Source: Copromyces sp. CBS 386.78
Taxonomy: Eukaryota > Ascomycota > Sordariomycetes > Sordariales > Sordariaceae
DNA: 64,000 nucleotides
Assembly: GCA_030685235.1 (NCBI GenBank)
Contig: MU839093.1
Location: forward strand, 496,001-560,000
Reading direction: 5' to 3'
In this document: positions 42,860 through 52,381 of the stretch, piece after piece
Layout of the letters: each line of letters starts with the position of its first letter
Position numbering within the stretch: position 1 is the first letter of the stretch
Position numbers and translations under genes: made by a program
The notes under the pieces: model-generated
What the model was told of the DNA's origin: nothing
Database searches by the model: none
The model's input: only the letters and a program-made list of their open reading frames with translations

Positions 42860-43716
42860 TCAAGAGATGGAGGAGAGTGCAATCGCAAACTTGGAAGGTG
42901 CAACCTGCCACACGATCATGCCGCCGTCCGGGTCTCTCATCACCCCTTCCGTCGTTCCGGCCCTCCACTTTTTCATGATGTTCTGAATGTCGTTCGAGCC
43001 TGCCTTTTCCATTCCATGTCCTACGCCACTCCCGTCAGCTTTCACGGCACCCGCACCTGCCGCCGCTCCTTCCTTTCAAATCACGGCAGGTGCCTAACGA
43101 GTATATAACTTACCAGATTGGTACCGATTTCACCAACAACCGCTTGGCCCATGGCGCAGTGGCCAGCCGTCCTAACACCTCCGAAAAAGATACCTGTCGG
43201 CCGGGAACGATGATGTACATTCAAGTAACCCAAAGAGCGTTCCACATCGTAGACCGCGACCAGGGGCACTTGCTACCAATAAAGTGGGATCTGTTAGTAT
43301 CTGCAGCGACAGAAGAAGGTAAAAATACACACACAAAAAAAAAAAAAAAAAAAAAGCGTTGAGGTGTTGCGATGGTTGATTCTGAGCAATCGGTTGAGCG
43401 GTTGTTGGTACTTTTTCTTTTTGTATCTTTTTGTACCTTGCTTCGGAGTTGATATGTAGTAAAGGAGGTGCTGGGTTCGAACTGTGGTCATGGCTTCCTT
43501 TTTTCCCCTCTTTTATACTTGGAGGTTGATGTTGTCCTGACATTTGTTTCAGTCAGACTTTTGCCGCTCCCTCACATTGTCCACGAGTGCGATTGACTTG
43601 AGGTTTCCATCCTCCTTGACGATGTTCGACCGAGTATTCAGGTTGTGGGATTTTAAAGGACGCGAGACAACTCCAAAGACGAGAAAGGAAAGGACCAAGA
43701 TCGAGATGATATTCAT
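42860..43716 (-). CDS. Putative small secreted protein (last exon uncertain)
   Basis: Exon 1 (43576-43716) encodes a signal peptide (MNIISILVLSFLVFGVVS) and 30 polar residues. A 303-bp intron with a GTGAGG donor, a CTAAC branch and a GGTAG acceptor contains a T-rich homopolymer. Exon 2 (about 43114-43272) encodes VPLVAVYDVERSLGYLNVHH and GGVRTAGHCAMGQAVVGE. From there either the GTAAGT donor at 43113 leads to a short tail, or a phase-1 donor slightly upstream joins a longer frame ending at 42860 (with NDIQNIMKKWRAGTTEG and MIVWQVAPSKFAI). I prefer the longer form because it is coherent, but splice evidence is weak. No family recognised. It lies head-to-tail behind another signal-peptide gene on the same strand. 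Confidence 0.4.
43335..43355. repeat. Poly-A homopolymer inside a predicted intron
   Basis: A run of about 21 A on the given strand, read as poly-T in the large intron of the putative secreted-protein gene. Confidence 0.9.
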
Positions 43717-43935
43717 GATGTTCGAATCAATCAATGCATCACTATTACACATTATCACCTCTCGCAGGTGACTTAATCCATCGTTCCAAACTTACAAGTG
43801 TCAAAGTCTGTTTCATCCTTCCTTCATGAATCAACTCGACCAGCGCAGCATTCCATCTGTCGCGCGTTTTGTCAACCCAGACCTCGCTTTGCTTCCTTAC
43901 TCCCAACTCCCATCCCGTATCTTACTAGAGACCAT

Positions 43936-44682
43936 CTAATACCCCCTTATCCTCGCATCATCCTCACTCCTCCTCCCCTCATCCATCCTCATCCTCTCCA
44001 GCCTCTGCGCCAACTTGGCAAACCTCTCATCCTTCCCACCCAGCCCCTTCAACGCCTCCCTAATCTTCTCGATCGTCTCCTCCCTGAGAGGACCACTAGG
44101 ACCGAACCGATCCCAGATCTCAATCGTGCCCTCGCCCACGTTCTTCAGATTCCCCAGATCGTTTCCGATATACACCACCACATAGCTATTCCTCCAATCC
44201 GGCCTGGCCTCCCCGCTGTTATCCACGATCCACCCGGACCCGTCCTCAGTCATCCACTCCTCCAACTGCCCTTCTTTACCCCAAGCAAGAATCTCCCACC
44301 GCTGCCGCATGATGGGCCCGTTCACTTGCGTGAAGCCCTGGTCCAGCTCGTCGAGGAACAAATCGGTTTGCCCGACGTCTTGGATGGCGGGAGATGTGAG
44401 GTCCTGGTACGAGCGCACGGCGAGGATGCGGTCCTTGTCGGGCTCCATGTCTGAGTCGGAACCCTCGGAGTCGGACGACACAGAGTTTGAGCCGCGGATG
44501 AGGGACAGGCAGATGCGCGCGTTGCGCTTGCTGGATTGCTCTTCGGGGTTGGTCGAGTGCGTGGTGTGCCATGTGCCGGTGATCCAGGGCAGGTTGGAGG
44601 GGGTGAAGTGGGAAGGGGTGGCGCCGTCGCGGAGGTGGTACGGAGGGTTGACGGTGATGTTGGCTTCGGTTGAGAGGGCCAT
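43936..44682 (-). CDS. Hypothetical calycin/lipocalin-like protein
   Basis: An intronless 248-residue cytosolic protein. The motif SNLPWITGTWHTTHST near residue 30 resembles the first strand of fungal calycin-like proteins (L-P-W-x-x-G-T-W-H-V-T-H-S-T). It is followed by alternating polar and hydrophobic strands, WEILAWGKEGQLEEWM and NSYVVVYIGNDLGNLKN, compatible with a small beta-barrel that binds a hydrophobic ligand. An acidic serine insertion (SSDSEGSDSDMEPDKD) interrupts the barrel region, and the C-terminus is a charged helix (IREALKGLGGKDERFAKLAQ). The frame is open for a further 94 codons upstream, but that part lacks protein character and contains splice-like and T-rich sequence, so the ATG at 44682 is taken as start. 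Confidence 0.7.
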   Translation of the reverse strand: MALSTEANITVNPPYHLRDGATPSHFTPSNLPWITGTWHTTHSTNPEEQSSKRNARICLSLIRGSNSVSSDSEGSDSDMEPDKDRILAVRSYQDLTSPAIQDVGQTDLFLDELDQGFTQVNGPIMRQRWEILAWGKEGQLEEWMTEDGSGWIVDNSGEARPDWRNSYVVVYIGNDLGNLKNVGEGTIEIWDRFGPSGPLREETIEKIREALKGLGGKDERFAKLAQRLERMRMDEGRRSEDDARIRGY

Positions 44683-46077
44683 CTTTGATGTTGGGTTTCG
44701 ACTTTGGAAGTCGTAAACTTGTATGAGTGGATGATGAGTATGAGACTGGAAGTTCAGTCGGTTGAGAAAGTTCCCTGTTGTTTCTGGACTTACAGCCCAG
44801 GCCCAACGGTTCTTATACACGCAGTCGATCCGGGATATACCGGTAATGATCGGGGGCCTAGAGTCGTCGATTTTTTTTTTTTGATTTTTTTTTTTTCCCC
44901 TCTCCGTGCTATTCCAGGCCTTGCTCATAATCAGGGGTGGTTGGCGTGGACCAGTGACCAGCACAGGGTTCTGGTTCGAATTCGAAGCACGTTGGTTGTC
45001 CAGCCGAAGGAGGAGAGGAGCTTCTCCCGCTAGAAACTAACACACGACACACGCCCCTGCACACCGCCATGGAACGTTCGCTTCTATCCAATGGCAACAT
45101 GGGCTGTAAGCTGGGGTGCATGTGAGCCCCATTTCACCGATGATTTGCTCAAGATCTCATGTGGTTTATGTTTGGCCTGGTTCGCCCACATGAGATGTGC
45201 TCTTGGGATGCGTGATGGACCACGTGAACAGGTTCTGGTTCTTTTGATCTTCACCTCCCCCATTCACTCACCTACATTATCCACCCAAAAAGGTTACCAA
45301 TGAAACTGACTCGTGGAGCACCGGTGGCGACTGGTTCAATTGTACACTACAACCCTACTAGCTCCATTCTGTAGTTCATGTTCGCTATGTTTGGCCCCTT
45401 CTTTGCTTGTTCGCCAAAACTCTAGGTACGGTATCGTGCAATTTCCACAACTGGGCCCTGGGGCCGGTCTGGTCATCTCGCTTTTCTGAGAAAGGGGGTT
45501 TCCTGAACTCCGGCACTCGGCAATGCTGTGAATCCATATCCATTGCCGATAGGTCTAAACAAGGGTAATTGCCGAGTCGGAGAAAAAATGTCGGATTGCA
45601 GCAAGGAGCCGATTTCGATGCATATAAGATGGGGTGTTGGACAAGGAGTTGGGGTCATTCTTTTGTTGACATGTTGAGTCGGCACTTGTTCGGGGACCAC
45701 TTAAAAAGGGGGGACATCCCGTTTGAGGATGAGTGGCCAGCAAGCCGCGGGAATCCTGCACTTGCATTCGAAATGTCAATTCCGCTAAAGTCCTTGAAAT
45801 AATTAGTCGAATATTCAAAAACAAAGAGTTAAGTGAAGTTGTTGGGGGAAATGCACTAGAGGATGTGTAGAATTGTATAGATCCAAGCTAGAATTGTCTA
45901 TATTGGGAGCAGCTAACGTGGAAGGGCGCTGTAGAAAAGCGCGCCTCAGAAAAGCGCCAGAGGGCTTCAGACAAAAGCCTCTTTATATACGGACTGAAAG
46001 GAGAGTAAGTCCTGTCGGTAGGCTGCTTGGTGATATATGTTGGGATCCGGGTCGACGTACGAACTGACCCTGCTGAC
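44683..46077. other. Intergenic region left of the repeat island
   Basis: About 1.4 kb. T-rich tracts lie at about 44870-44897 in the upstream region of the calycin-like gene. No supported gene on either strand. Confidence 0.5.
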
Positions 46078-46116
46078 CTACTCGTCAGGGCTAGAAACGC
46101 TAGCCCAGACGAGTAG
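46078..46116. repeat. Near-perfect palindrome (17-bp arms, 5-nt loop), copy 1
   Basis: The left arm CTACTCGTCAGGGCTAG (46078-46094) and right arm CTAGCCCAGACGAGTAG (46100-46116) pair with one mismatch around a loop AAACG. A degenerate second copy is at 46841. Such a stem could be a transposon end, a hairpin-forming repeat or a protein-binding palindrome. Confidence 0.85.
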
Positions 46117-46389
46117 CCTTCAAGTATCAAATGATGGAGGTTGAAGGTCGATAGGTATACAAGTGAGGTTTCAAGAAGATGAATGGCTTCTGCCACAGCC
46201 CCTCTCCTAAAATCTAATTAAACTTAAAATCCGGATTACTCAGCGGCCTTTGTAAGCATGTTGTATCCTACCCATACCCAGAGATCCATCTCACCATCCA
46301 CCCCCCCATTGCGGCCCCGAATTGGATACCTACCAAATACCCGAACGGAAGATGTTGGGGCGGCCGTGGCCGCATCTCCCACATTGCTA

Positions 46390-46747
46390 AAGTTGCGTTC
46401 GGTCGCCCAGTATGCCAGTATCGTAGAGGTTGCATTACTGTTGATGGCCTGCAGCAAAATCGCTGTACAGTAATGCAACAGTAATGCAGTGCTTTCATAC
46501 TGGTATAAACATGGGGTTTAAAGCAGTATGAAAGCGAAGAAAGCAGTAAGATTTCCAACGATTTCTGGCCTTCTAATTGGTCAGATGTAGGCCATTGGGG
46601 GAATTGGGGGAAGTGCAGCGACCTACATCGACTTGCAGATTTTTACTGGAAAACAGCCGAACGCAAAAATCACGGCAGTATACTGTTGCTTACTGCCATA
46701 TAAACTTCCTTACTATTACTGGCATACTGGGCGACCGAACGCAACTT
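46390..46747. mobile_element. MITE with perfect 31-bp terminal inverted repeats and TA target duplication
   Basis: A 358-bp element. Its ends 46390-46420 and 46717-46747 are exact reverse complements over 31 bp, starting AAGTTGCGTTCGGTCGCC. Each end is flanked by TA (46388-46389 and 46748-46749), the target-site duplication typical of the Tc1/mariner superfamily. There is no transposase frame, so it is non-autonomous. Inside are further inverted pairs: GTTGCATTACTGT against ACAGTAATGCAAC, and GCTTTCATACTG against CAGTATGAAAGC. The right half also holds a subterminal partial copy of the end (CCGAACGCA at about 46657). The perfect ends suggest recent insertion. Neurospora is known to carry small TA-flanked inverted-repeat elements such as Guest; I cannot say whether this is related. 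Confidence 0.88.
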
Positions 46748-46840
46748 TAAGTGGTTACGTCCTTTTAGAAGGCTTATTCATGTTCGTGCCCTGAGTAATC
46801 GCCAGCTTTCAACTTCATCTTTGGATCAATATTGCAGACC

Positions 46841-46870
46841 TACTCGTCAGGTCTAGAAGCGCTCGTCTGT
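46841..46870. repeat. Palindrome copy 2 (degenerate)
   Basis: CTACTCGTCAGGTCTAG repeats the left arm of copy 1 with one mismatch and a similar loop (AAGCG), but the right arm is shortened to CTCGTCTG. The two copies lie 763 bp apart in direct orientation and bracket the MITE. Confidence 0.75.
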
Positions 46871-47208
46871 GATCCGTTCGGGTGTTGGCAGATTCGGGGA
46901 TTATAGCGCTGACAAGTGTCCTTCACGATGCGGCCGCATCGCATCTTAGCTAGGAAAACCGTGATGTCTGAAGACGACACTCTGCATCTGCTGAAGAAAA
47001 TATCCCAGATGCCGTGGTGAACAATGTCAGCAACGACTTGGAAAGATTTTGAAGCCGAGATGTATAAAGTTGGCGATCGATCGTCACCATTTCCAATCAT
47101 GAAAACTCGCTGTCATCGCCATCGCCCTCATCAGCAACACTCGAGAAAAGAGCATTACCCACATCCATCTTACCTATACCACAACCACCGAAACCATCAA
47201 GAATTAAG

Positions 47209-48289
47209 ATGGCTCCCCTTGTCTAGCTCGTCACTAGTGCAACTTCTGGGATCGGTCGTGCTACCATCAATAAGATCATCTCTCGCGGTGACAAGGTCAT
47301 CGCCTCCGGCCACAATGTCGACCGGCGCCTCGGCGAACTCAAGTCCGGCAACTTCGCCCTCCTCTAACTAGACATCACCTCCAGCGAGGAAATCCTAAAG
47401 CGCAAGGTTCAAGAAGCCTAGAACATCTTCGGCCACATTGACGTCCTCTTCAACAACGCCGGGATATCATCCATAAAGAGTGTAGAGGAAGCCGAGTACG
47501 TTCACCCATCCTGACAACTACACCACTCTACTCTACCCTGAGCCATCTCATCAGCATGTCAGCTAACCTGCCTTGACTGTGTCACCCAAAACAGCGAAAC
47601 CTTTACAACCCGCATCTTCCAAACCAACCTCTTCGCCCCTCTCACTCTAACTCGACTATCCCTCCCACTCCTCCAATCCTGTGCCGCCTCCGTTGTGAGC
47701 GGCACCAACCCCCACTCCATCACAATCGCATACACCTCATCAACAGCCGCCTAGACTTCGCTCCCTTTCATGGGGACCTACAGCGCCTCCAAGGCTGCTC
47801 TCTCCAGCTACGTCGAGTCCCTGCACAAGGAACCCAGGCCTCTTGGAATCCGGTGCGTCTCCATTGAGTGCGGCGGGTTCCCTACCAATCTCGGCCAGCC
47901 GCGGTCTGAGGCAGAATTCTGCTTTCGGCACAGAAGGGACCAGTCTACCGGAAGTATATGGCCCGCTGTTGGCGAAGGCGGGAGGCATGTTTATAAGCGA
48001 TCTATTGAAATCTATGCCGGGAGATTTGGGTATGGTGGGCACAGCAATCGTAGATATTGTGTTGACAGAGGAGGGAGTGGTGGGTGATAAGAAGAAGTGG
48101 GTGGCCAGGGTGCTGCTTGGATCGGATGCGTACGAAAGCGTGGTGCAGAAGTGTGAAGAGATGGTGCAGGTTGCGGCGGAGTGGAAGGCGGTCAGTTTTG
48201 GGAGGGATCGGGAGGAGGCCTTTGATGGGAAAACGGATAAGAGGTACTTGAAGCTTACGTCGATTTCATTGTGGAGGGGGAATAGATAG
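47209..48289 (+). pseudogene. Short-chain dehydrogenase/reductase pseudogene with RIP-type nonsense changes
   Basis: Clear SDR remnant. The coenzyme motif T-G-x-x-x-G-I-G reads TSATSGIG (Gly to Ser at 47236), NNAG is intact (FNNAGIS), and the catalytic Y-x-x-x-K is intact (YSASK). The frame has four stops: TAG 47224, TAA 47365, TAG 47419 and TAG 47752. Each is explained by one C-to-T change on one strand (TGG to TAG or CAA to TAA). A typical intron (47496-47594, GTACGT donor, CAG acceptor) is preserved. Near 47900 the reading frame shifts by one; downstream of it the frame is open again to 48289 and encodes a coherent SDR C-terminus (GPLLAKAGGMFISDLLK). The enzyme must once have been complete, and a functional parent copy is expected elsewhere. 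Confidence 0.88.
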
Positions 48290-49120
48290 TAGATACAACC
48301 TGGTGAAAGTCATTTTATTTTCGGTCCTTCGCAGATCATCTCAAAATTGAAAAGGAGATCCATTATTGACGTTGCCAAGTCATTGTTGGCCAAATGTTCA
48401 TGGTCGATCCTGTCGATCAACCTTGTGTTTCTCAGATGCCGTTGATGCTGATGGGATGAATTTGTATATTTGGAAGCACTTCTTGGTAGTCGTTTCCATG
48501 GTGTTTGTAAAGACGAAACATATTGAGTTCATTTTGTCATATTGTGTTCATCGGCTTGGGATGCGGCTTTTCTTTTCGGAATGATGAAAGGTGAAAGTCA
48601 CGGCATTGATGATCGAAAGCTTCTTAGGTTGAGAACCTCTATGGCTGCAGTGCGGGGAAGGGCCCTGGGGAATGGAATGGGCGGGTCGGGACCTGCCGCT
48701 GTGCACTGACGCGCCTGCCGCGCTAACGCAGCCCTGAATTGCCCTGAGCTTTAGTGATGTTCCATTGCAGCATGAACGCTGGGGTAGCCTTTTCAGCCGC
48801 AACCTACCAATTGAGTGCTGAGGTGTCAGGGGATAACGTTGGTCAGAGCCGGAGCTCCACGTCATCCCAGTCCATCTCAATTCCATCGCCAAACTTCCAC
48901 TTTCCATCTCATCTCCAGCATCACGATACCCCTCTACCGACGTAGCTGTTACACTTTATCTCGGTCATTACCAAAAACCTCTCCGGATTTCGAGCAATAT
49001 CGATCCATTATCGACTCCTAATCGACCACGCGCATCTCCACCCCCCGCCGTTCGCACCCGACCCCCATCTCGCACTTCAACCGGTGCCAGCTACCTACCT
49101 TACCTAAAAACACATCCAAC
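48290..49120. other. Intergenic region upstream of VPS51
   Basis: 830 bp. The left part is 3' sequence of the pseudogene; the last about 200 bp is the C-rich leader of VPS51. Nothing else supported. Confidence 0.5.
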
Positions 49121-50161
49121 ATGTCAACAATAGCCACCCCGCGCGACACTGGGACGCCCCTCTCACGGCGCATCAACTCCACCCAAGCCCTCTCCAACTC
49201 CAACTCAACCCCCACCTCTTCCACGCGCCCGTCGCTCGACGTGCCCCGATCCGCCTCCAGCTCGCCCAACCTCTCCGCCGCTCCCGTCGCCGCCGCCGGC
49301 AAACGCGCCAACCGCGCCGCCCTCCGCGAGTACTACAACCTCAAGAAAGCCCAAGCGGCCTCTGGCACGGGGGGCACCTCGACCCCGATCCTCGGAGTGA
49401 CCTCCACGCCACCATCGCCCGACCCGTCATCAACCAACAATGGCAATGGCTTCCAACAATCACTCTCCTCCTTCGACTCCATCCCCGCCTCACCCGTCCT
49501 CGACTCCCCCGACTTCTCGGCGCAGCCGTACCTGTCCGAGCTGCTGCAGTCGTCGACGCTGGCCGAACTCCTCAAGACGTACGCCCGCATATTGCAGGAG
49601 ATCCGCGCTCTAGATGCCGAGAAGAAGGCGCTGGTGTACGATAACTACTCGAAGCTGATCAGCGCGACGGAGACGATCCGCAAGATGCGGACGAGCATGT
49701 TCGACTCGAACCCGTCGACGGGGGATAAGCTGGATCCCATGACTAGCACGCTGGATGCGGTTTTGGGCAAGGTGTATCAGCTTGCTAGTGGGATTAAAGG
49801 CGAGCTTAGGCAGCGGTTGTCGGAGGGGGGTGAGAGTGCTGCGAGACGGAGGGAGGCGGAGCAGGAGCAGGACAGGGATCTACTGGAAGGGATTGACGAT
49901 GAGGAGGAACGGAGGAGTAGAAAGGACAGGAGGGATAAGACGAGAAAATTGGCGAGAGAGGTGGCAAGGGTTCCGGAGCGGTTGAGGGGGTTGATGAAGG
50001 AGGGGAAGAAGGAGGAGGCGGCGAGGGAATGGGAGATGCCCAGGAGGTTGTTGGAGCGATGGAAAGAGAAGGGTGTGGGAGGAGAGGATGTGGGGAGGCT
50101 GTTGGAGGAGGGCGATGCGATAGTTAAAGGGGACGACGAGGGGAGTAGAACGTCAACATAG
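49121..50161 (+). CDS. VPS51: Vps51, GARP tethering complex subunit
   Basis: An intronless 346-residue protein. The Vps51/Vps67 domain starts near residue 135 with PYLSELLQSSTLAELLKTY, then ILQEIRALDAEKKALVYDNY and SKLISATETIRKMRTSMFDS. This helical region is by which the family assembles with Vps52-54 (GARP, tethering endosome-derived vesicles at the trans-Golgi) and contacts the t-SNARE Tlg1 in yeast. The first about 130 residues are Ser/Thr/Pro-rich and probably disordered. The C-terminus is a highly charged helix (ARRREAEQEQDRD, then DEEERRSRKDRRDK). It is short compared with animal Vps51 but in the range of fungal members. Confidence 0.9.
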   Translation: MSTIATPRDTGTPLSRRINSTQALSNSNSTPTSSTRPSLDVPRSASSSPNLSAAPVAAAGKRANRAALREYYNLKKAQAASGTGGTSTPILGVTSTPPSPDPSSTNNGNGFQQSLSSFDSIPASPVLDSPDFSAQPYLSELLQSSTLAELLKTYARILQEIRALDAEKKALVYDNYSKLISATETIRKMRTSMFDSNPSTGDKLDPMTSTLDAVLGKVYQLASGIKGELRQRLSEGGESAARRREAEQEQDRDLLEGIDDEEERRSRKDRRDKTRKLAREVARVPERLRGLMKEGKKEEAAREWEMPRRLLERWKEKGVGGEDVGRLLEEGDAIVKGDDEGSRTST

Positions 50162-50242
50162 GGGTCTGGGGTGTATCAAGGGGTTGGTATGTCGTTCTTC
50201 AACTTTTGGAGCTTGTGCTAATTACTCAAAACACCTGCATAA

Positions 50243-52381
50243 TCAATAAAACCCCGGCCCAGAGCTCCAAGTCCCATTCCCAAACCACGTCCCAACCCCA
50301 GAGTAATCCATACTCCTCCCATCCTCACCCAAGAACGCAAATCGGAAATACTCGGGCGTCGTCACAACCCTCGGGTCTCTCTCCCACCTAAACACCTGAT
50401 CCTTCAGCGCTTCTTCCGCAAAGAACTTCCTGTGCCTCTCCACATCATTAACCATAACACTCACACCTCGCAACTTATCCGCCTCTTCCCTTCCCCTTTC
50501 CCCTACCTGCGGCATCAGCGCCGCCAGTGTATCATTAACCCCCTTCCACTTGAAAGCAATACTCCACAACTCCGACACTTCAGTAGTAAGATAAACCAAC
50601 GGCTGTCCATCCACCGCCGGCACCAAGCTCGTCCCAAATAGCCCATCATCACCCCTCAACGCCTCCGCCGTCTGTATAACCGAATCGAACCCCCACCTTG
50701 CAATGCCGTTGATAAACAACCCCAACAGCAGTCCCTGATACACCAGCGCCGGGCGCGTTTGTATGCCCGTCAACGGCAGCAAAAGTAAAGCAAGAACGTA
50801 GTGATGAATCCTCAGCTCCAACGTTCCCACCCCGCTTATCGAGACTATCGCTCCCACCGCAATCCCGCCCAAAATGAAGCTGTATAGCACCAGGTAAGGG
50901 AGGACGCGTCGCTCAAGCCAAAAGGAATAAGCCTGGTAGGCCACCGTCACCGTAATAACGGCCACGATCGCGACGAGCGCAGCCACCGCGCCCGGTTGTT
51001 GGGAAAGGTCATGCGCGCTGAGTCGGGAGAGGGGGATCCAGGACTCCAAAGTAAAATTGGACAAGGCGCCGATCCACAAACTTCCCAACCACAGAATCGT
51101 TTTTTCGAGGTTCGCCGAGGCGGGGATGGCGCGCAGCGTGGTGGAGCGGGAGCAGGTCCGGAAGAGGACGGCTGAGACAAAAGTCGCGGGCAGCAAGCGC
51201 TCGAATAGGATCGATATCAACTGCGGGAGGATGGTGTCCGAGGGCCCGGCGACGTTGGGCGGGTCCGAGACTAGGCCGACGTGGATGAAGATTGTCAGGA
51301 AGCTGGTGAACCACAAGGTGGTGGCCGAGGTGGTTGGGAGGGATATCCCAAAAGTGAGGAGGACGGTGGGGAGCAAAGAGCGGAAGGTTTTCATTTCCAT
51401 TTGGGGACATTGCCCATGGCCGGTAAGGGCGGGATGGATGGTGAAGGACATGGGGAAATGGGAGTCGAAGCCGAGGCTTTTGATGTCTTCGCCTCCACGG
51501 CCGGGGAAGAAGGAGTAGTACTCTCCTATTAGTGTGACCATCCCGCAGCCGCCGCGGGCGTCGGAAATCACACCGGCGTGCATGGCCGCTTGGCAGATGA
51601 AGGAGTCGCCTCTGTATACTCCCGTCCCCGTCCCCGCCTCCGTCTCCGTACCGGTGCCAGCAGAACCATCCCCGACCTCCCCGCCCCCAATCACCCAAGG
51701 CCTATAAACCACCTCCTCCCGTCCCACCCACCTCGGATTCAGCACTTTAACCTGCCTACAATCCGCCGGGCACCGAAAAGCAAAACTGACGTTTCCAAAG
51801 GGTTTGCACCGCTCGCCATCTACGCCACACTCAATCCCTGGTCCTCCCCAGAGCGTGGAGACGCAGTCTAGGTGTCTGACTACCTCCCCATCTGAGTCAA
51901 GAAGGGTGCCTTTGGAATGGATGAGAGAGAGGGAGAAGGTGGTGAGCCAGAGAGCCAGGCAGAGAGAGAGGAGGGTGGTACGCTGCCATTGATGGGGGAG
52001 GAGGCGTTCTAGTGTACGGCGGGGGAGGGACTGAATGGATGGGAAAACCGGGTTGATTGTTTGGCGCTGGGGACTTGAGGAGGAGCCGGGTATTAGAGAG
52101 AGGAGGCGGCGTAATGGGCCTAGCTGGCTCTTTGAACGGGCTCGGGGGTTGGGTTTGATCGTCGTCAAAGACGATGATGGTGTGTCGCTGTCGTCGATCT
52201 CGAATTGCTCGATGTAATCTTCGCTGGTCAAAAGTTGGGCTTCTTCATCCCCTTCTTCCGGTGGGTGGTCGTCGTTGGCTCCAGATGAGGTTGCAAAGGC
52301 GAGATATTGTTGATAGACTTGGTCATCTTTTTGTTGCTGTAAGCCGCTGTACTGGGCCCGATCGGGACGCTTCATATCCAT
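50243..52381 (-). CDS. LCCL-domain multi-pass membrane protein
   Basis: An intronless 712-residue protein. After about 125 cytosolic residues one helix (TTLLSLCLALWLTTFSLSLI) leads to a lumenal LCCL domain at about residues 160-330. The domain shows DCVSTLWGGPGIECGVDGERC, then FAFRCPADCRQVKVLNPR, YRGDSFICQAAMHAGVISD and GGCGMVTLIGE with the expected cysteines. A Gly/Thr insertion lies inside it. Eight or so hydrophobic segments follow (about 355-580), then a conserved lumenal or cytosolic tail ending RDPRVVTTPEYFRFAFLGED. Fungal LCCL proteins of this layout are widespread but uncharacterised; the domain is associated with extracellular ligand binding in animals. The stop is only 82 bp from the convergent VPS51 stop. 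Confidence 0.88.
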   Translation of the reverse strand: MDMKRPDRAQYSGLQQQKDDQVYQQYLAFATSSGANDDHPPEEGDEEAQLLTSEDYIEQFEIDDSDTPSSSLTTIKPNPRARSKSQLGPLRRLLSLIPGSSSSPQRQTINPVFPSIQSLPRRTLERLLPHQWQRTTLLSLCLALWLTTFSLSLIHSKGTLLDSDGEVVRHLDCVSTLWGGPGIECGVDGERCKPFGNVSFAFRCPADCRQVKVLNPRWVGREEVVYRPWVIGGGEVGDGSAGTGTETEAGTGTGVYRGDSFICQAAMHAGVISDARGGCGMVTLIGEYYSFFPGRGGEDIKSLGFDSHFPMSFTIHPALTGHGQCPQMEMKTFRSLLPTVLLTFGISLPTTSATTLWFTSFLTIFIHVGLVSDPPNVAGPSDTILPQLISILFERLLPATFVSAVLFRTCSRSTTLRAIPASANLEKTILWLGSLWIGALSNFTLESWIPLSRLSAHDLSQQPGAVAALVAIVAVITVTVAYQAYSFWLERRVLPYLVLYSFILGGIAVGAIVSISGVGTLELRIHHYVLALLLLPLTGIQTRPALVYQGLLLGLFINGIARWGFDSVIQTAEALRGDDGLFGTSLVPAVDGQPLVYLTTEVSELWSIAFKWKGVNDTLAALMPQVGERGREEADKLRGVSVMVNDVERHRKFFAEEALKDQVFRWERDPRVVTTPEYFRFAFLGEDGRSMDYSGVGTWFGNGTWSSGPGFY

